A DNA stretch of 51,959 nucleotides from Sphingomonas paucimobilis NBRC 13935 (GTDB lineage Bacteria > Pseudomonadota > Alphaproteobacteria > Sphingomonadales > Sphingomonadaceae): contig NZ_BBJS01000029.1 of the NCBI RefSeq assembly GCF_000739895.2, positions 1 through 51,959 on the forward strand, in the 5' to 3' direction. The position numbers were made by a program, and so were the translations under genes. Under the pieces are notes generated by a model. The model made no database searches. It was not told the DNA's origin and was given only the letters and a program-made list of their open reading frames with translations. Below, piece by piece: positions 25,695 through 35,497 of the stretch (its first letter is position 1; each line of letters begins with the position of its first letter).

Positions 25695-27449
25695 TTGGAA
25701 CGTCTGCAAGGCGAGATCGACCGCAACTGGCGGCAATGGGTGATGATCGTCTGGCTCGCGGTGACCGCCTGGTATCTCCAGGAGCGCTGGGGGCAGATCC
25801 GCTGGTGGTCGCTGGGCGACACCGACGACAATATCCGCCTGATGCAGGTGCGCGCCTGGATGGCGGGGCAGGGATGGTATGACCTGCGCCAGTACCGACT
25901 CAATCCGCCGGTCGGGTTCGACATCCATTGGAGCCGCATCGTCGACCTGCCGATCGCCGGGCTGATCCTGTTCTTCCGCCTGTTCACCACCCCGGCCTGG
26001 GCGGAGCGACTCGCTTGCGGCCTGGCGCCGCTGCTGCCGCTGTCGGTGGTCATGCTGGCGCTGTCCGCCACGCTGCGCCGGCTGGTCTCGGCCTATGCCT
26101 GGCCGGTCGGGCTGGGGCTGCTGCTGTGCGCCAATTCAACGATGCTGATGTTCATGCCGATGCGCATCGACCATCATGGATGGCAGCTGGCCATGCTGGC
26201 CGTCACCGTTGCCGGGCTGTGCGATCCTGAAGGACGGCGCGGCGGGGCGCTGGTGGGTCTCGCCAGCGCGGCGTCGCTGGCGATCGGGCTGGAAATGCTG
26301 CCCTATGCCGCGATGGCCGGCGCGATCCTGACCCTGCGCTGGGTGTGGGACCGGGCGGAGGCGCCACGCCTGGCCGTCTATGCGCTGACCTTGGGCGGGG
26401 GGAGCGCGGCGGGGTTCGCCGCCTTCGCCTCCAACGCCAATTACGCGATGCGCTGCGATGCACTCACCCCGGTATGGCTGTCGGTGACGGTGGTGGCGGG
26501 CGCGCTGCTCTTCGTGATGGCGCGAATCAATCCGGCGTCGCGGGCTGCACGGCTGGGGCTGGCGGTGGTCGCCGGCGGGATCATCGCGGGCGGCTTCGCC
26601 AGCCTGTTTCCGCAATGCCTGACCCGCCCCGAACAGGTCAGCCCCGAGCTTCAGCGCAACTGGCTGAACAATGTGCGCGAGGCCAAGCCGATCTATAAGC
26701 ATCCGCTACGGGTCGCGATCCCGATGGCGATCATGCCGGTGTTCGGGATGATCGGCGCGATCGCCGCCGCGATCCGCTATCGGACGATGGGCTGGACCGC
26801 GATCGCGCTGTTCACCAGCTTCGCCTGCGCGATGCTGCTATGGCAGGTGCGCGCGGCGCCAGCGGGGCAGATGCTGGCGGTGCCGGGTATCGCGGCCCTG
26901 CTGTGGATGGCGCTGCCCTGGATAAACCGGCTGCGCTCGCCGCTGCTGCGCGTACCGGTGATGGTGCTGGCGGTGATCCTGCCGACCGGGATCGTCGCCG
27001 GTCTGGTCCTGAAGAAGCTGCCCGCCACCCAGGTCAATGCCTATGCCGCGCGCGTCAACCGCGCGACCGGGCGGTGCGTGCGCACCTCGGTGCTGACGCG
27101 GCTCAACGCCTATCCGGCGGCGACGATCTTCACCTTCGTCGATCTGGGCCCGCGCCTGATCGTGACGACGCATCATGACGCGATCGCGGGCCCCTATCAC
27201 CGCAATGGCGATGCGATCCTCGACGTGCAGCATGCGTTCCAGGGGAATGAGGCACAGGCGCGCGCGATCATGAAACGGCACGGTGCGACGCTGCTGCTGA
27301 TCTGCCCCGACATGGCCGAGTCGACCAATTACCGGGCGCGGGCGCCGGGTGGATTCTACGACCGGATGGCGCATGGCTGGGTACCGAACTGGCTGACCCC
27401 ACTGCCGTTGCCCAAGGGGTCGCCGCTCAGGCTGTACCGGATCGACTGA
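25695..27449 (+). CDS. STT3/GT-C-like polytopic membrane protein
   Basis: A protein of about 584 residues with roughly 10-12 membrane helices and a C-terminal extracytoplasmic domain. The first external loop has GDTDDNIRLMQVR (41-53) and NPPVGFDIHWSRIVDLP (70-86). This resembles the acidic motif and the YPYG..IHW.PL.D pattern of STT3/AglB glycosyltransferases. No WWDYG motif is present; the C-terminal region has VDLGPRLIVTTHH and GPYHRNGDAILD instead. The start is uncertain: TTG at 25695 has GAGGGA upstream, with GTG at 25680 as alternative. I infer a GT-C glycosyltransferase using a polyprenyl-linked sugar; the reaction is unproven. Confidence 0.65.
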   Translation: MERLQGEIDRNWRQWVMIVWLAVTAWYLQERWGQIRWWSLGDTDDNIRLMQVRAWMAGQGWYDLRQYRLNPPVGFDIHWSRIVDLPIAGLILFFRLFTTPAWAERLACGLAPLLPLSVVMLALSATLRRLVSAYAWPVGLGLLLCANSTMLMFMPMRIDHHGWQLAMLAVTVAGLCDPEGRRGGALVGLASAASLAIGLEMLPYAAMAGAILTLRWVWDRAEAPRLAVYALTLGGGSAAGFAAFASNANYAMRCDALTPVWLSVTVVAGALLFVMARINPASRAARLGLAVVAGGIIAGGFASLFPQCLTRPEQVSPELQRNWLNNVREAKPIYKHPLRVAIPMAIMPVFGMIGAIAAAIRYRTMGWTAIALFTSFACAMLLWQVRAAPAGQMLAVPGIAALLWMALPWINRLRSPLLRVPVMVLAVILPTGIVAGLVLKKLPATQVNAYAARVNRATGRCVRTSVLTRLNAYPAATIFTFVDLGPRLIVTTHHDAIAGPYHRNGDAILDVQHAFQGNEAQARAIMKRHGATLLLICPDMAESTNYRARAPGGFYDRMAHGWVPNWLTPLPLPKGSPLRLYRID

Positions 27450-27455
27450 GGAGCA

Positions 27456-27585
27456 GTTCCTCCCCGGCACGGGGAGGTGGCAGGCCGCAGGCCTGACGGA
27501 GGGGGGGCTTCCACAAAGGACGTCCTTTGCTGCCAAGCCCCCTCCACCAGGCTTCGCATGTTCCCCCTCCCCGTTCCGGGGAGGA
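27456..27585. repeat. Full copy of repeat family B
   Basis: Outer hairpins TCCTCCCC/GGGGAGG at 27458-27477 and CCTCCCC/GGGGAGG at 27566-27584. Inner arms are CAGGCCTGACGG and CCCCCTCCACCAGGC. A perfect 14-base central palindrome AAAGGACGTCCTTT lies at 27515-27528. It fills the junction between the STT3-like gene and the convergent marC-family gene. Confidence 0.85.
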
Positions 27586-28209
27586 TTACTTCAGACTGGC
27601 CGTCACCCCGTCGATCACGAACTGGACCGCCAGCGCCGCGAGCAGTACGCCGAGCACGCGGGTGATCACCGCCTCGATCTTCGCGCCCAGCAACCGCATC
27701 AGCGGCCCGGCGGCCAGCAGCGCGACCAGCGTCAGGATCAGGATCGTCGCCATCGCGCCCAGCACGACCAGCGATGCCTGCAGTCCCTGGTTGCGGCTCA
27801 TCAACAGCATGACGGTAGCGATCGAACCCGGCCCCGCGATCATCGGCATCGCCATGGGGAAGATCGACACATCCTCCGCCTCGTGCGGGTCGTCGGCGAC
27901 CTTGGCCGCGCGATCCTCGCGCCGCTGCGTGCGCTTTTCGAACACCATCTCCAGCGCGATCAGGAACAGCATGATGCCGCCCGCGATGCGGAAGGCCGGC
28001 ATCTCGATGCCCAGGCCGTGCAGCAACGCCTCGCCGAACAGCGCGAAGACGAACAGGATGACCGAGGCGACGAAGACCGCGCGGATCGCCATCGCCCGGC
28101 GATGCTGCGGCGTCGCCCCCGCCGACAGCCCCGCATAGATGGGCGCACAGCCCGGCGGGTCGATCACCACGAAGAAGGTGATGAGCGACGAGATATAGAG
28201 TTCGAGCAC
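27586..28209 (-). CDS. MarC family integral membrane protein
   Basis: A 207-residue, six-helix membrane protein of the MarC/NAAT family (ITFFVVIDPPGCAPIY, FPMAMPMIAGPGSIATVMLL). MarC was once linked to antibiotic resistance but this was not upheld; the function remains unclear, with amino acid transport proposed for some relatives. The start is GTG at 28209. It follows folD by four bases, the last gene of a yggT-DUF167-folD-marC unit. Confidence 0.9.
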   Translation of the reverse strand: MLELYISSLITFFVVIDPPGCAPIYAGLSAGATPQHRRAMAIRAVFVASVILFVFALFGEALLHGLGIEMPAFRIAGGIMLFLIALEMVFEKRTQRREDRAAKVADDPHEAEDVSIFPMAMPMIAGPGSIATVMLLMSRNQGLQASLVVLGAMATILILTLVALLAAGPLMRLLGAKIEAVITRVLGVLLAALAVQFVIDGVTASLK

Positions 28210-28213
28210 CGGG

Positions 28214-29092
28214 TTACAGCGCCGTCTGGTCGATCGCGACGCCTTCGCGCCGCCCCGCCGAAACCAGCGTGTTGCGCAGCAGGACCGCGATCGTCATCGG
28301 GCCGACACCGCCCGGCACCGGGGTGATCGCGCCCGCGCGCTCGGCGGCCGCATCATATTCGACGTCGCCGACCAGGCCGGTTTCGATCCGGTTGATGCCG
28401 ACATCGATGACGCTGGCGCCGGGCTTGATCCATTCGCCCTTGACCAGGCCGGGCACGCCCACCGCCGCCACGACGATATCGGCGCGGCCGACCACCTCGG
28501 CCAGGTTGCGGGTGCGGCTATGCGCCACCGTCACGGTGCAGCTTTCGCCGAGCAGCAGCTGCGCCATCGGCTTGCCGACGATGTTGGAGCGGCCGACGAC
28601 CACCGCGTCCATGCCCGACAGGCTGGGATGGATGCTCTTGAGCAGCATCAGGCAGCCCAGCGGGGTGCAGGGCACGAAGCCCTCGACACCCGTCGCCAGC
28701 CGCCCGGCATTGACCGGGTGGAATCCGTCGACATCCTTGTCCGGGTCGATCGCCTGGATCACCGCCTGCGCATCGATCTGACCCGGCAGCGGAAGCTGGA
28801 CGAGGATGCCGTCCACGGTCGGATCGGCGTTCAACTGCTCGACGAGCGCCAGCAATGTCGCCTGATCGGTATCGGCGGGCAGGCGATGCTCGAAGCTCTC
28901 CATCCCCGCCTCGCGCGTCGCCTTGCCCTTGGAGCGGACATAGACGCTGGAGGCCGGGTCCTCGCCCACCAGCACGACCGCCAGCCCCGGCGCCCGGCCG
29001 GCGGCGTCGCGGAAGGTCACGACCTGGGTGGCAATACGGGTGCGGAGGCCGGCGGCGAATGCCTTGCCGTCGATGATCGTGGCGCTGGTCAT
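28214..29092 (-). CDS. folD: Methylene-THF dehydrogenase / methenyl-THF cyclohydrolase
   Basis: The 292-residue bifunctional enzyme of one-carbon metabolism oxidises 5,10-methylene-THF with NADP+ and then hydrolyses methenyl-THF to 10-formyl-THF. Motifs include [17 protein letters not shown] (with the cyclohydrolase lysine), [21 protein letters not shown] (NADP site) and [12 protein letters not shown]. It is full length. The start overlaps the DUF167 gene by four bases (29089-29092). Confidence 0.96.
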   Translation of the reverse strand: MTSATIIDGKAFAAGLRTRIATQVVTFRDAAGRAPGLAVVLVGEDPASSVYVRSKGKATREAGMESFEHRLPADTDQATLLALVEQLNADPTVDGILVQLPLPGQIDAQAVIQAIDPDKDVDGFHPVNAGRLATGVEGFVPCTPLGCLMLLKSIHPSLSGMDAVVVGRSNIVGKPMAQLLLGESCTVTVAHSRTRNLAEVVGRADIVVAAVGVPGLVKGEWIKPGASVIDVGINRIETGLVGDVEYDAAAERAGAITPVPGGVGPMTIAVLLRNTLVSAGRREGVAIDQTAL

Positions 29093-29391
29093 GGTGCACC
29101 GCCATAAAGCGCCTCGGCCATGCGCGCCAGTATGTGTGGGTCGCCGGCGATATGCAGGCGCTTGAGCCGCGCCGTCTCGCCCGCGACGATCGTCACCGCG
29201 CGCTTGGCCACGCCGAAATGCTTGGCGACCAGCGGCACCAGCGCCGCATTGGCCGCGCCGTCGACCGGCGGGGCGGACAGGCGCGCGGCGAAATGATCCT
29301 CGGTCCCGGCGGTCAGCATATCGCGCCCGCCGCGTGGCGTCACCCGGACCGCGATCTGGATCCCGTCGTCACGCTGTGTCCAGGCGGCCAC
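29089..29391 (-). CDS. DUF167 (YggU) family protein
   Basis: A 100-residue protein of the YggU/DUF167 family, recognised by [25 protein letters not shown] and the C-terminal [14 protein letters not shown]. The family is soluble and of unknown function. The start is GTG at 29391. It lies between yggT and folD, overlapping folD by four bases; the yggT-yggU pairing is common in bacteria. Confidence 0.9.
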   Translation of the reverse strand: MAAWTQRDDGIQIAVRVTPRGGRDMLTAGTEDHFAARLSAPPVDGAANAALVPLVAKHFGVAKRAVTIVAGETARLKRLHIAGDPHILARMAEALYGGAP

Positions 29392-29397
29392 CCGCCG

Positions 29398-29709
29398 TCA
29401 GCCGACGACGACCGCGCCCCCATACATCTGGTTGGCGATCGCGGTATCCAGAATCTTGTCGAGGATGATGACCGCGAGCAGCACGACCATCGGCGACAGG
29501 TCGAGCGCGCCGAAATCGGGCAGGATGCGCCGGATCGGGCGATAGAGCGGATCGGTCATCCGTTGCAGCGCATACCAGACCGACCGGATGAAGTCGTTCG
29601 AGGTGTTGATGACGTTGAAGGCGATCAACCACGACAGGATCGCCTGCACGATGATCACCCACCAGACGACGTTGAGGAGAATCTGAAGGATCTGAAGGAT
29701 GAGGACCAA
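29398..29709 (-). CDS. YggT family membrane protein
   Basis: A 103-residue protein with two hydrophobic segments (about 3-27 and 72-97). Between them is the family pattern FIRSVWYALQRMTDPLYRPIRRILP. YggT proteins are linked by genetics to osmotic tolerance and to placement of membrane factors, but the exact role is unsettled. The start is TTG at 29709 with GGGAGC nine bases upstream. It begins the yggT-DUF167-folD-marC operon and is divergent from an AsmA gene. Confidence 0.88.
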   Translation of the reverse strand: MVLILQILQILLNVVWWVIIVQAILSWLIAFNVINTSNDFIRSVWYALQRMTDPLYRPIRRILPDFGALDLSPMVVLLAVIILDKILDTAIANQMYGGAVVVG

Positions 29710-29781
29710 CGCAGGGAGCTCCCGATGACGGATTTATCCGTATCTAGGGCGCGAGGACGGCCGGGGCAATAATCGTGCGTC

Positions 29782-31689
29782 ATGGTCCTGACGCAGGCGG
29801 AACGAAGCACGGGCCCGCGCGTCCCGCTTAACATGGTACAGGTTACGGATCGTCCGGGCAGGCGGCGGCATTGGGGGCGGATCGCGATCGGGTTGCTGAT
29901 CGCCTTGCCACTCCTCGTTCTTTTGCTTCTGGCGGTCTTTCCCTGGGGCGTGTTGCGCGGCGCAGTGACGCGCGAGGCGACGGCGCGATTCGGGCGGCCG
30001 GTGACGATCGGATCGGTCCACCGGGTCGACACCATCGGCTTCCACCCGACGATCGCAATTGAGGATTTGCGCATTCCGCAAGCCGCCTGGGCGGGTCAGG
30101 GCGATTTCGCGGGGCTCGAACGGGCCGAAATCCGCTTCTCGGTCTGGCCGCTGCTCAAGGGCGATTTCGTGCCCGAGGATATCCGCATCTCGGGCCTGCG
30201 GCTGGCGCTGGTTCGCGACAAGCAGGGCCGTACCAACTGGTCGCGCCCCGGCGAGCCGCAACAGGGCGGCAGCGCGAGCGATCTGCAGGGGCTGGTCGTC
30301 ACCGATGGCGTGGTCAGCTATCGCGACGCCAAACAGGGCCGCGAGGCGCTGGTCCGTATCGCCGCCGATCCCGATCACGGTCTGCGCGCCGAGGGCGAGG
30401 GAAGGATTCGCGGCGCGCCCGTGACCTTGCGCTTCACCGGCGCACCGGTCCGGCCGGGGCCCTGGCGCTTTGCCGCGGCGATCACCGGCGATCTGCTGAC
30501 CATGAACGCGCAAGGCACGATGGATCGGCCGCTCGATACTGATGCGATGACGCTCGACCTGACGGCACGCGCCGACGACCTGAAGCGGATCGACGCGGTG
30601 ATCGAGGCCGGGCTGTTCCGCACGCGTCCCGTCCAACTGCGCGCGCATGTCCGCCACGACAATCCGCGCTGGACGATCACCGACCTCAGGGGGCGAATCG
30701 GTCGCTCCGACCTGACCGGGCGGCTGACCGTCGACAAGAAGGAAGGACGCACCCTGCTCGATGGCGACGTGGCGGCCGGGCAGCTCGATTTCGACGACCT
30801 GTCCTCGCCCGAGGGTCGCGCCGAGGCGGCCGCGCTCGAACGGCGGATCGGGCCGCGCCTGGTCCCCAATACCCGGATCGACATCGGCAAGATCGACACG
30901 ACCGACGGCACGATCCGGTTCAAGGTCGGGCGGGTGGTCAGCGCACAAGGCGCCTCGCCGATCACCAGCCTGTCGGGCCGGATGACGATGGACCATCAAT
31001 TGCTGACCATCGGCGATATCCGCATGGCCCTGCGCGAAGGCGTGGTGCGCGGCCAGGCGGTGATCGATCAGCGCGGCGGCCGCTCGGTACCGCAATTGTC
31101 GCTCAACCTACGCCTGTCGGGGGCGAGCGTCCTGTCTCTGGCCGGACAGACCCCGATCACCGGCCAGGTCGCGGCGCATGCCAAGCTCGCCGGCAGCGGC
31201 GAGACGGTCCGCGCGGCGATCGGCCGCTCCAACGGGCGGATCGGGCTGGTCGTCGCCAATGGCACACTGCCCGATCGCTATGCGGCGGCTTTGGGATTCG
31301 ATGCGGGCGCGGCGTTCATGGGCGATAGCGGCCGCGCGACGTTGCGCTGTATGATCCTGGGCGTCGACATGCGGAACGGCACCGGCCGCGCCGATCCGCT
31401 GATCGTCGATACCTCGCGCAGCCGGCTGGACGGGACCGGCACCGTGACCTTCCCCGACGAGCGGCTGGCGCTGCGGCTGACCGGGGCGCCCAAACAGGGC
31501 GCGACGCTCCGGCTGTCGGGCGCGGCGACGGTGACGGGGACGCTGGAGAAACCCGACCTCACCATCCCCCGGGAGGTGAAGTCGGTGGGCAATATCTTCA
31601 AGTCGATCGGCCGCGCGATCACCGGCGATTCGGAACCGAAGGCGCAGAATGCCGCGTGCGGGGCGCTGGCGCGGCAGGTGTTGCGGTAA
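29782..31689 (+). CDS. AsmA family protein (second paralogue)
   Basis: A 635-residue inner-membrane-anchored periplasmic protein of the AsmA family. A basic N-terminus and one membrane helix (about 34-57) are followed by a long beta-rich region and the AsmA C-terminal module (RNGTGRADPLIVDTS). It contains only two cysteines, C523 (LRCMILG) and C626 (NAACGAL), placed like those in the paralogue at 2365. An in-frame ATG at 29833 would shorten it by 17 residues without loss of the helix. A family A repeat follows. Its function is probably in lipid or envelope homeostasis, by analogy with the family. Confidence 0.84.
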   Translation: MVLTQAERSTGPRVPLNMVQVTDRPGRRRHWGRIAIGLLIALPLLVLLLLAVFPWGVLRGAVTREATARFGRPVTIGSVHRVDTIGFHPTIAIEDLRIPQAAWAGQGDFAGLERAEIRFSVWPLLKGDFVPEDIRISGLRLALVRDKQGRTNWSRPGEPQQGGSASDLQGLVVTDGVVSYRDAKQGREALVRIAADPDHGLRAEGEGRIRGAPVTLRFTGAPVRPGPWRFAAAITGDLLTMNAQGTMDRPLDTDAMTLDLTARADDLKRIDAVIEAGLFRTRPVQLRAHVRHDNPRWTITDLRGRIGRSDLTGRLTVDKKEGRTLLDGDVAAGQLDFDDLSSPEGRAEAAALERRIGPRLVPNTRIDIGKIDTTDGTIRFKVGRVVSAQGASPITSLSGRMTMDHQLLTIGDIRMALREGVVRGQAVIDQRGGRSVPQLSLNLRLSGASVLSLAGQTPITGQVAAHAKLAGSGETVRAAIGRSNGRIGLVVANGTLPDRYAAALGFDAGAAFMGDSGRATLRCMILGVDMRNGTGRADPLIVDTSRSRLDGTGTVTFPDERLALRLTGAPKQGATLRLSGAATVTGTLEKPDLTIPREVKSVGNIFKSIGRAITGDSEPKAQNAACGALARQVLR

Positions 31690-31714
31690 GACCTTCCCTG
31701 CGCACACCCTCTCC

Positions 31715-31816
31715 CCGTTCAGCCTGAGCGAAGTCGAAGGCCACGCTGGAACGCTGGTAAAAGGGTGCCTGGGCCACCGGAATCCCTTGGCCTTCGACTT
31801 CGCTCAGGCTGAACGG
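31715..31816. repeat. Paired copy of repeat family A
   Basis: The left unit 31715-31742 (CCGTTCAGCCTGAGCGAAGT...) is the reverse complement of the right unit 31789-31816 (GGCCTTCGACTTCGCTCAGG...). A 46-base spacer separates them. It lies between the convergent AsmA and gpsA genes and could fold into a large hairpin. Confidence 0.85.
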
Positions 31817-31827
31817 AGCGGTGGATA

Positions 31828-32805
31828 TCAGGCCCCCTCGGCCTTAAGCGGCCTGGCCAGCAACGCCCCGATGACGTCGCGCACATCGGCCCCGTCGAGC
31901 AACCGGCACACCGCCGCGCAGACCGGCATGTCGACGCCCGCGTCCCCCGCTGCCTGGCGCAGCACGGGGGCGGTGAAGGCGCCCTCCGCGACCGTTCGCC
32001 GATCGGCGAGCAGCTCCGCCGCCGAACGCCCCTGCCCCAGCCCGACGCCCAGCGAGAAATTGCGCGACGCGGTCGACGAACAGGTCAGCACCAGATCGCC
32101 CAGCCCCGACAGTCCGGCCAGCGTCTCCGCCCGCCCCCCGCGCGCCAGCCCGAACCGCGTCATCTCGGCAAAGCCCCGCGCGATCAGCGCGGCACGGGCG
32201 TTCTGGCCCAGCCCCGCCCCCTCGACCACGCCGCATCCGATGGCGAGGACGTTCTTGATCGCGCCGCCGATCTCCGCACCGGTCACATCGTCGGTGGCAT
32301 AGGGCCGGAAATGGGGCGCGGCGATCCGCGCGGACAAGGCCTTGCGGAGGTCGGGCTCTTCGCAGGCCAGCGTCACCGCCGTCGGCAGCCCCGCCGCCAC
32401 TTCATGCGCAAAGGTCGGCCCCGACAACACCGCGATCGGCGCCTCCGGAAAGAGCGACCGCGCCACCTCGCCGACCAGCCGCCGCGTGCCCGCCTCGATC
32501 CCCTTGGAACACAGGACCAGCGGCGTATGCCCCACCGGCATCGTCGCCAGCACCGCGCCCACCGCCTGGGCCGGCGTCACGACCAGCAGTGCGTCCATCT
32601 CGGCCATGGCGGCGGGATCGCTGACCGCCTCGATGCTGGGCGAGAGCGCGATGTTCGGCAGATAGAGCGGGTTGGCATGAGTGGTGTTGATCGCCTCCGC
32701 CACGGCCGGATCGCGCGCCCATATCCGCACCGGCCGGTCGCCATAGGCCGCGACCTGGGCGAGTGCGGTGCCCCAGGCGCCTGCGCCGATCACCCCGATC
32801 CTCAT
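31828..32805 (-). CDS. gpsA: Glycerol-3-phosphate dehydrogenase [NAD(P)+]
   Basis: GpsA reduces dihydroxyacetone phosphate to sn-glycerol-3-phosphate for phospholipid synthesis. The 325-residue protein has the nucleotide motif [14 protein letters not shown] (4-17), [28 protein letters not shown] and the catalytic-lysine region [15 protein letters not shown] chose the ATG at 32805 (MRIGVIGAG); the frame is open to 33411, but that part runs through tsaD in another frame. It overlaps tsaD by four bases (ATGA), so the two are coupled. Confidence 0.95.
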   Translation of the reverse strand: MRIGVIGAGAWGTALAQVAAYGDRPVRIWARDPAVAEAINTTHANPLYLPNIALSPSIEAVSDPAAMAEMDALLVVTPAQAVGAVLATMPVGHTPLVLCSKGIEAGTRRLVGEVARSLFPEAPIAVLSGPTFAHEVAAGLPTAVTLACEEPDLRKALSARIAAPHFRPYATDDVTGAEIGGAIKNVLAIGCGVVEGAGLGQNARAALIARGFAEMTRFGLARGGRAETLAGLSGLGDLVLTCSSTASRNFSLGVGLGQGRSAAELLADRRTVAEGAFTAPVLRQAAGDAGVDMPVCAAVCRLLDGADVRDVIGALLARPLKAEGA

Positions 32806-33827
32806 GCCTTTACCCCCGCGCCGCGCACCGCCTCCGCCGCCGGATCGAGTGGCCAGCGTGCCCGTGCCGGCGTGTCGAGTGGATCGGTCAGCCCCTCGCG
32901 GAACCGCTCGATCCCGGCCCAGGCGATCATCGCGGCATTGTCGGTGCACAGCCAGAGCGGCGGGGCCACGAAGCGCAACCCATGCTCGGCAGCAAGCGAC
33001 TCGAGCGCCCCCCGGATCACGCCGTTCGCGGCGACGCCGCCAGCCACGACCAGCGCGGTCACCGGCGGCACGTCGGCGAGCGCGCGGCGGGTACGGTCGA
33101 GCAGACAGTCGACCACCGCCTGTTGGAAGGAGGCGGCGATGTCCTCGGGCGAATAATGCCCGACTGCCCGCGCGACCGCGCTCTTGAGACCCGCAAAGGA
33201 GAAATGCGGCTCGGCCGCCCCTTTTAGCGGGCGAGGGAGCGGCACCGCATAAGGATCGCCCTCGCGCGCCGCCGCCTCGACTCGCGGGCCGCCGGGATAG
33301 CCCAGGCCGAGCAGCTTGGCGGTCTTGTCGAACGCCTCGCCCGCCGCGTCGTCGATCGTCGTCGCCATCCGGCGATAGCGCCCGACGCCCTCGACCAGCA
33401 GCAACTGGCAATGCCCGCCCGACACCAGCAGCAGCAGATAGGGATAGGCCAGCTCCCGGTCCGACAGGCGCGGCGACAGCGCATGGCCCTCCAGATGGTT
33501 GACCGCGATCAGCGGCTTGCCCGCTGCATGCGCCAGCGCCTTGCCCGTCACCAGCCCGACCATCACCCCGCCGATCAGCCCCGGCCCCGCCGTCGCGGCG
33601 ATCGCGTCGACATCGGCCAGCGTCACGCCCGCATCGGCGAAGGCGGCGGCGACCAGCGGCTCCATCGCCTCGACATGCGCGCGCGCGGCGATTTCGGGGA
33701 CGACGCCGCCGAACGGGGCATGCGCCGCCTCCTGCCCGAGCAGACGATGCGCCAGCACGCGGCCGTCATCGGTGACGAGCGCGGCGGCCGTCTCGTCGCA
33801 CGAGGATTCCAGTCCCAGGATCAGCAT
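32802..33827 (-). CDS. tsaD: tRNA N6-adenosine threonylcarbamoyltransferase
   Basis: TsaD completes the t6A modification at position 37 of ANN-decoding tRNAs together with TsaB and TsaE. The 341-residue protein has the ASKHA fold: [15 protein letters not shown] at the start, the metal-binding [24 protein letters not shown] and [13 protein letters not shown]. The start is the ATG at 33827; an ATG at 33839 would add MGWA. It is divergent from hemC across 67 bases, a common alphaproteobacterial arrangement. Confidence 0.96.
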   Translation of the reverse strand: MLILGLESSCDETAAALVTDDGRVLAHRLLGQEAAHAPFGGVVPEIAARAHVEAMEPLVAAAFADAGVTLADVDAIAATAGPGLIGGVMVGLVTGKALAHAAGKPLIAVNHLEGHALSPRLSDRELAYPYLLLLVSGGHCQLLLVEGVGRYRRMATTIDDAAGEAFDKTAKLLGLGYPGGPRVEAAAREGDPYAVPLPRPLKGAAEPHFSFAGLKSAVARAVGHYSPEDIAASFQQAVVDCLLDRTRRALADVPPVTALVVAGGVAANGVIRGALESLAAEHGLRFVAPPLWLCTDNAAMIAWAGIERFREGLTDPLDTPARARWPLDPAAEAVRGAGVKA

Positions 33828-33894
33828 GGCCCACCCCATACCCCCTCGTATGCCCATTGTCGAAGGGGGCATTGATGCGGCAAAGGCTTGTGCC

Positions 33895-34806
33895 ATGGTT
33901 CGTTTCCGGCTCGGTACGCGCGGTTCGCCGCTGGCCCTCACCCAGGCACATATGGTGCGCGCGGCGCTCGCCGACGCGCAAGGATGGGACGAAGACGCCA
34001 TTGAGATCGTCCCCATCAAGACGACTGGCGACCGGGTGCAGGACCGCGCACTCGCCGAGATCGGCGGCAAGGCGCTGTGGACCAAGGAGCTCGACCGCGC
34101 GTTGCTCGACGGGGAGATCGACGCCTCGGTCCATTCGATGAAGGATGTCGAGACGATCCGGCCCGACTGGCTGCACATCGCCGCGATGCTGCCGCGCGCC
34201 GATGTCCGCGACCGGCTGATCGGCGCCGAGACCATCGCCGAACTCCGCCCCGGCGCGGTGGTGGGCACCAGCAGCCCGCGTCGCCGCGCGCAATTGCTGT
34301 CGCATCGCCCCGACCTGACCATCACCCTGCTGCGCGGCAATGTCGATACGCGCCTCGCCAAGCTGGCCAGCGGCGAGATGGACGCGACCCTGCTCGCCGC
34401 CGCCGGGCTCGACCGGCTGGGACGTGAGGTCGGCCATGCCGTGCCCACCGACCAGATGCTCCCCGCCCCCGCCCAAGGCGCGGTGGGGATCGAGACGCGC
34501 GCCGACGATGCAGCGGCGACCATGCTGATCGGCTCGATCGACCATGCCGAGACCCATGCCTGCGTCATGGCCGAGCGCTCGCTGCTCGCCGCGTTGCAGG
34601 CGGATTGCCATAGCCCGGTCGCCGCGCTCGCCTCGCTGTCGGGCGAGATGCTGACGCTGCGCGCGGAATTGCTGGCCGAGGATGGCTCGGCACGGGTGAG
34701 CGGCTGGGTCGAGGGGGCGCTGGGCGAGGAATTGGGCCCAAGGCTGGCGATCGACCTGCTCGACCGTGCGCCGCCCGAGGTGCGCCGCCTGTTCGCCGGG
34801 GGCTAA
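33895..34806 (+). CDS. hemC: Porphobilinogen deaminase (hydroxymethylbilane synthase)
   Basis: HemC joins four porphobilinogens into hydroxymethylbilane in haem synthesis. The 303-residue protein has [32 protein letters not shown] (with the catalytic aspartate), [21 protein letters not shown] and C238 in [10 protein letters not shown], which carries the dipyrromethane cofactor. I chose the ATG at 33895 with AAAGG upstream. Upstream in-frame starts run antisense through tsaD. hemD follows after 7 bases. Confidence 0.97.
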   Translation: MVRFRLGTRGSPLALTQAHMVRAALADAQGWDEDAIEIVPIKTTGDRVQDRALAEIGGKALWTKELDRALLDGEIDASVHSMKDVETIRPDWLHIAAMLPRADVRDRLIGAETIAELRPGAVVGTSSPRRRAQLLSHRPDLTITLLRGNVDTRLAKLASGEMDATLLAAAGLDRLGREVGHAVPTDQMLPAPAQGAVGIETRADDAAATMLIGSIDHAETHACVMAERSLLAALQADCHSPVAALASLSGEMLTLRAELLAEDGSARVSGWVEGALGEELGPRLAIDLLDRAPPEVRRLFAGG

Positions 34807-34813
34807 GCCAGCC

Positions 34814-35497
34814 ATGGCGATCGTCGTCATCCGGCCTGAACCCGGCCATGCCGCGACGATCGCCGCGCTCGAGGATGCGGGGCTGGCGGCACGATCGCTG
34901 CCGTTCTTCGTCGCCAGGGCGCTGGATTGGACTCCGCCCGATCCCAAGACCATCGACGCGCTGCTCTTCACCAGCGCGCAGGGCGTCCGGCTGGCGGGAC
35001 CGGGGCTGGCCGGGCTAGCGGCACGGCCCGTCATCGCGGTCGGCCCCGCCACCGCCGCCGCCGCCCGGGCCGCCGGGCTGTCCGTCGTGCTGACAGGCGA
35101 CACGGATGCCGCCGCCGTCGTGGCAACCGCCCACGCGCGCGGCTTCGAACGGCTGCTCCATCTGGCCGGGCGAGATCGTGTGGCAACGGGGGCGATGGTG
35201 CGGATCGTCTATGCAGCCGAAGCCGTGGCCATCCCGCTCGAAACCGTGCGCAGCCTGGCCGGCGAGATCGTCCTTCTCCACTCGGCGCGTGCGGCGGCAC
35301 GGTTGGCCGAACGCGTCGATGCGGCCGGTCTCGCCCGCGACACGATCGCGCTGGTCGCGATCAGCGCCAAGACCGCCGCCGCCGCCGGAAACGGATGGCG
35401 CGCGGTCGCGCTGGCCGAGGCGCCACGCGACGATGCCATGATCGCCGCGGCGCAGGCGTTGACCCGGACAGCCGCCACGGGGATAAGCGGCGCATGA
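34814..35497 (+). CDS. hemD: Uroporphyrinogen-III synthase
   Basis: HemD inverts ring D and closes hydroxymethylbilane to uroporphyrinogen III. The 227-residue protein has low overall similarity, as is usual for the family, but shows IVVIRPEPGHAATIAAL at the N-terminus, DALLFTSAQGVRLAG, PVIAVGPATAAAARAAG and LVAISAKTAAAA at matching places. Its position after hemC supports the call. It overlaps the Mic60-like gene by four bases (ATGA). Confidence 0.88.
   Translation: MAIVVIRPEPGHAATIAALEDAGLAARSLPFFVARALDWTPPDPKTIDALLFTSAQGVRLAGPGLAGLAARPVIAVGPATAAAARAAGLSVVLTGDTDAAAVVATAHARGFERLLHLAGRDRVATGAMVRIVYAAEAVAIPLETVRSLAGEIVLLHSARAAARLAERVDAAGLARDTIALVAISAKTAAAAGNGWRAVALAEAPRDDAMIAAAQALTRTAATGISGA

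Noticed and set aside
32806..33411. N-terminal extension of gpsA
   Set aside because: The extension is an out-of-frame reading of tsaD; the family start MRIGVIGAG is at 32805.
33828..34568. N-terminal extension of tsaD
   Set aside because: It is antisense to hemC and lacks family similarity; the start [13 protein letters not shown] is at 33827.
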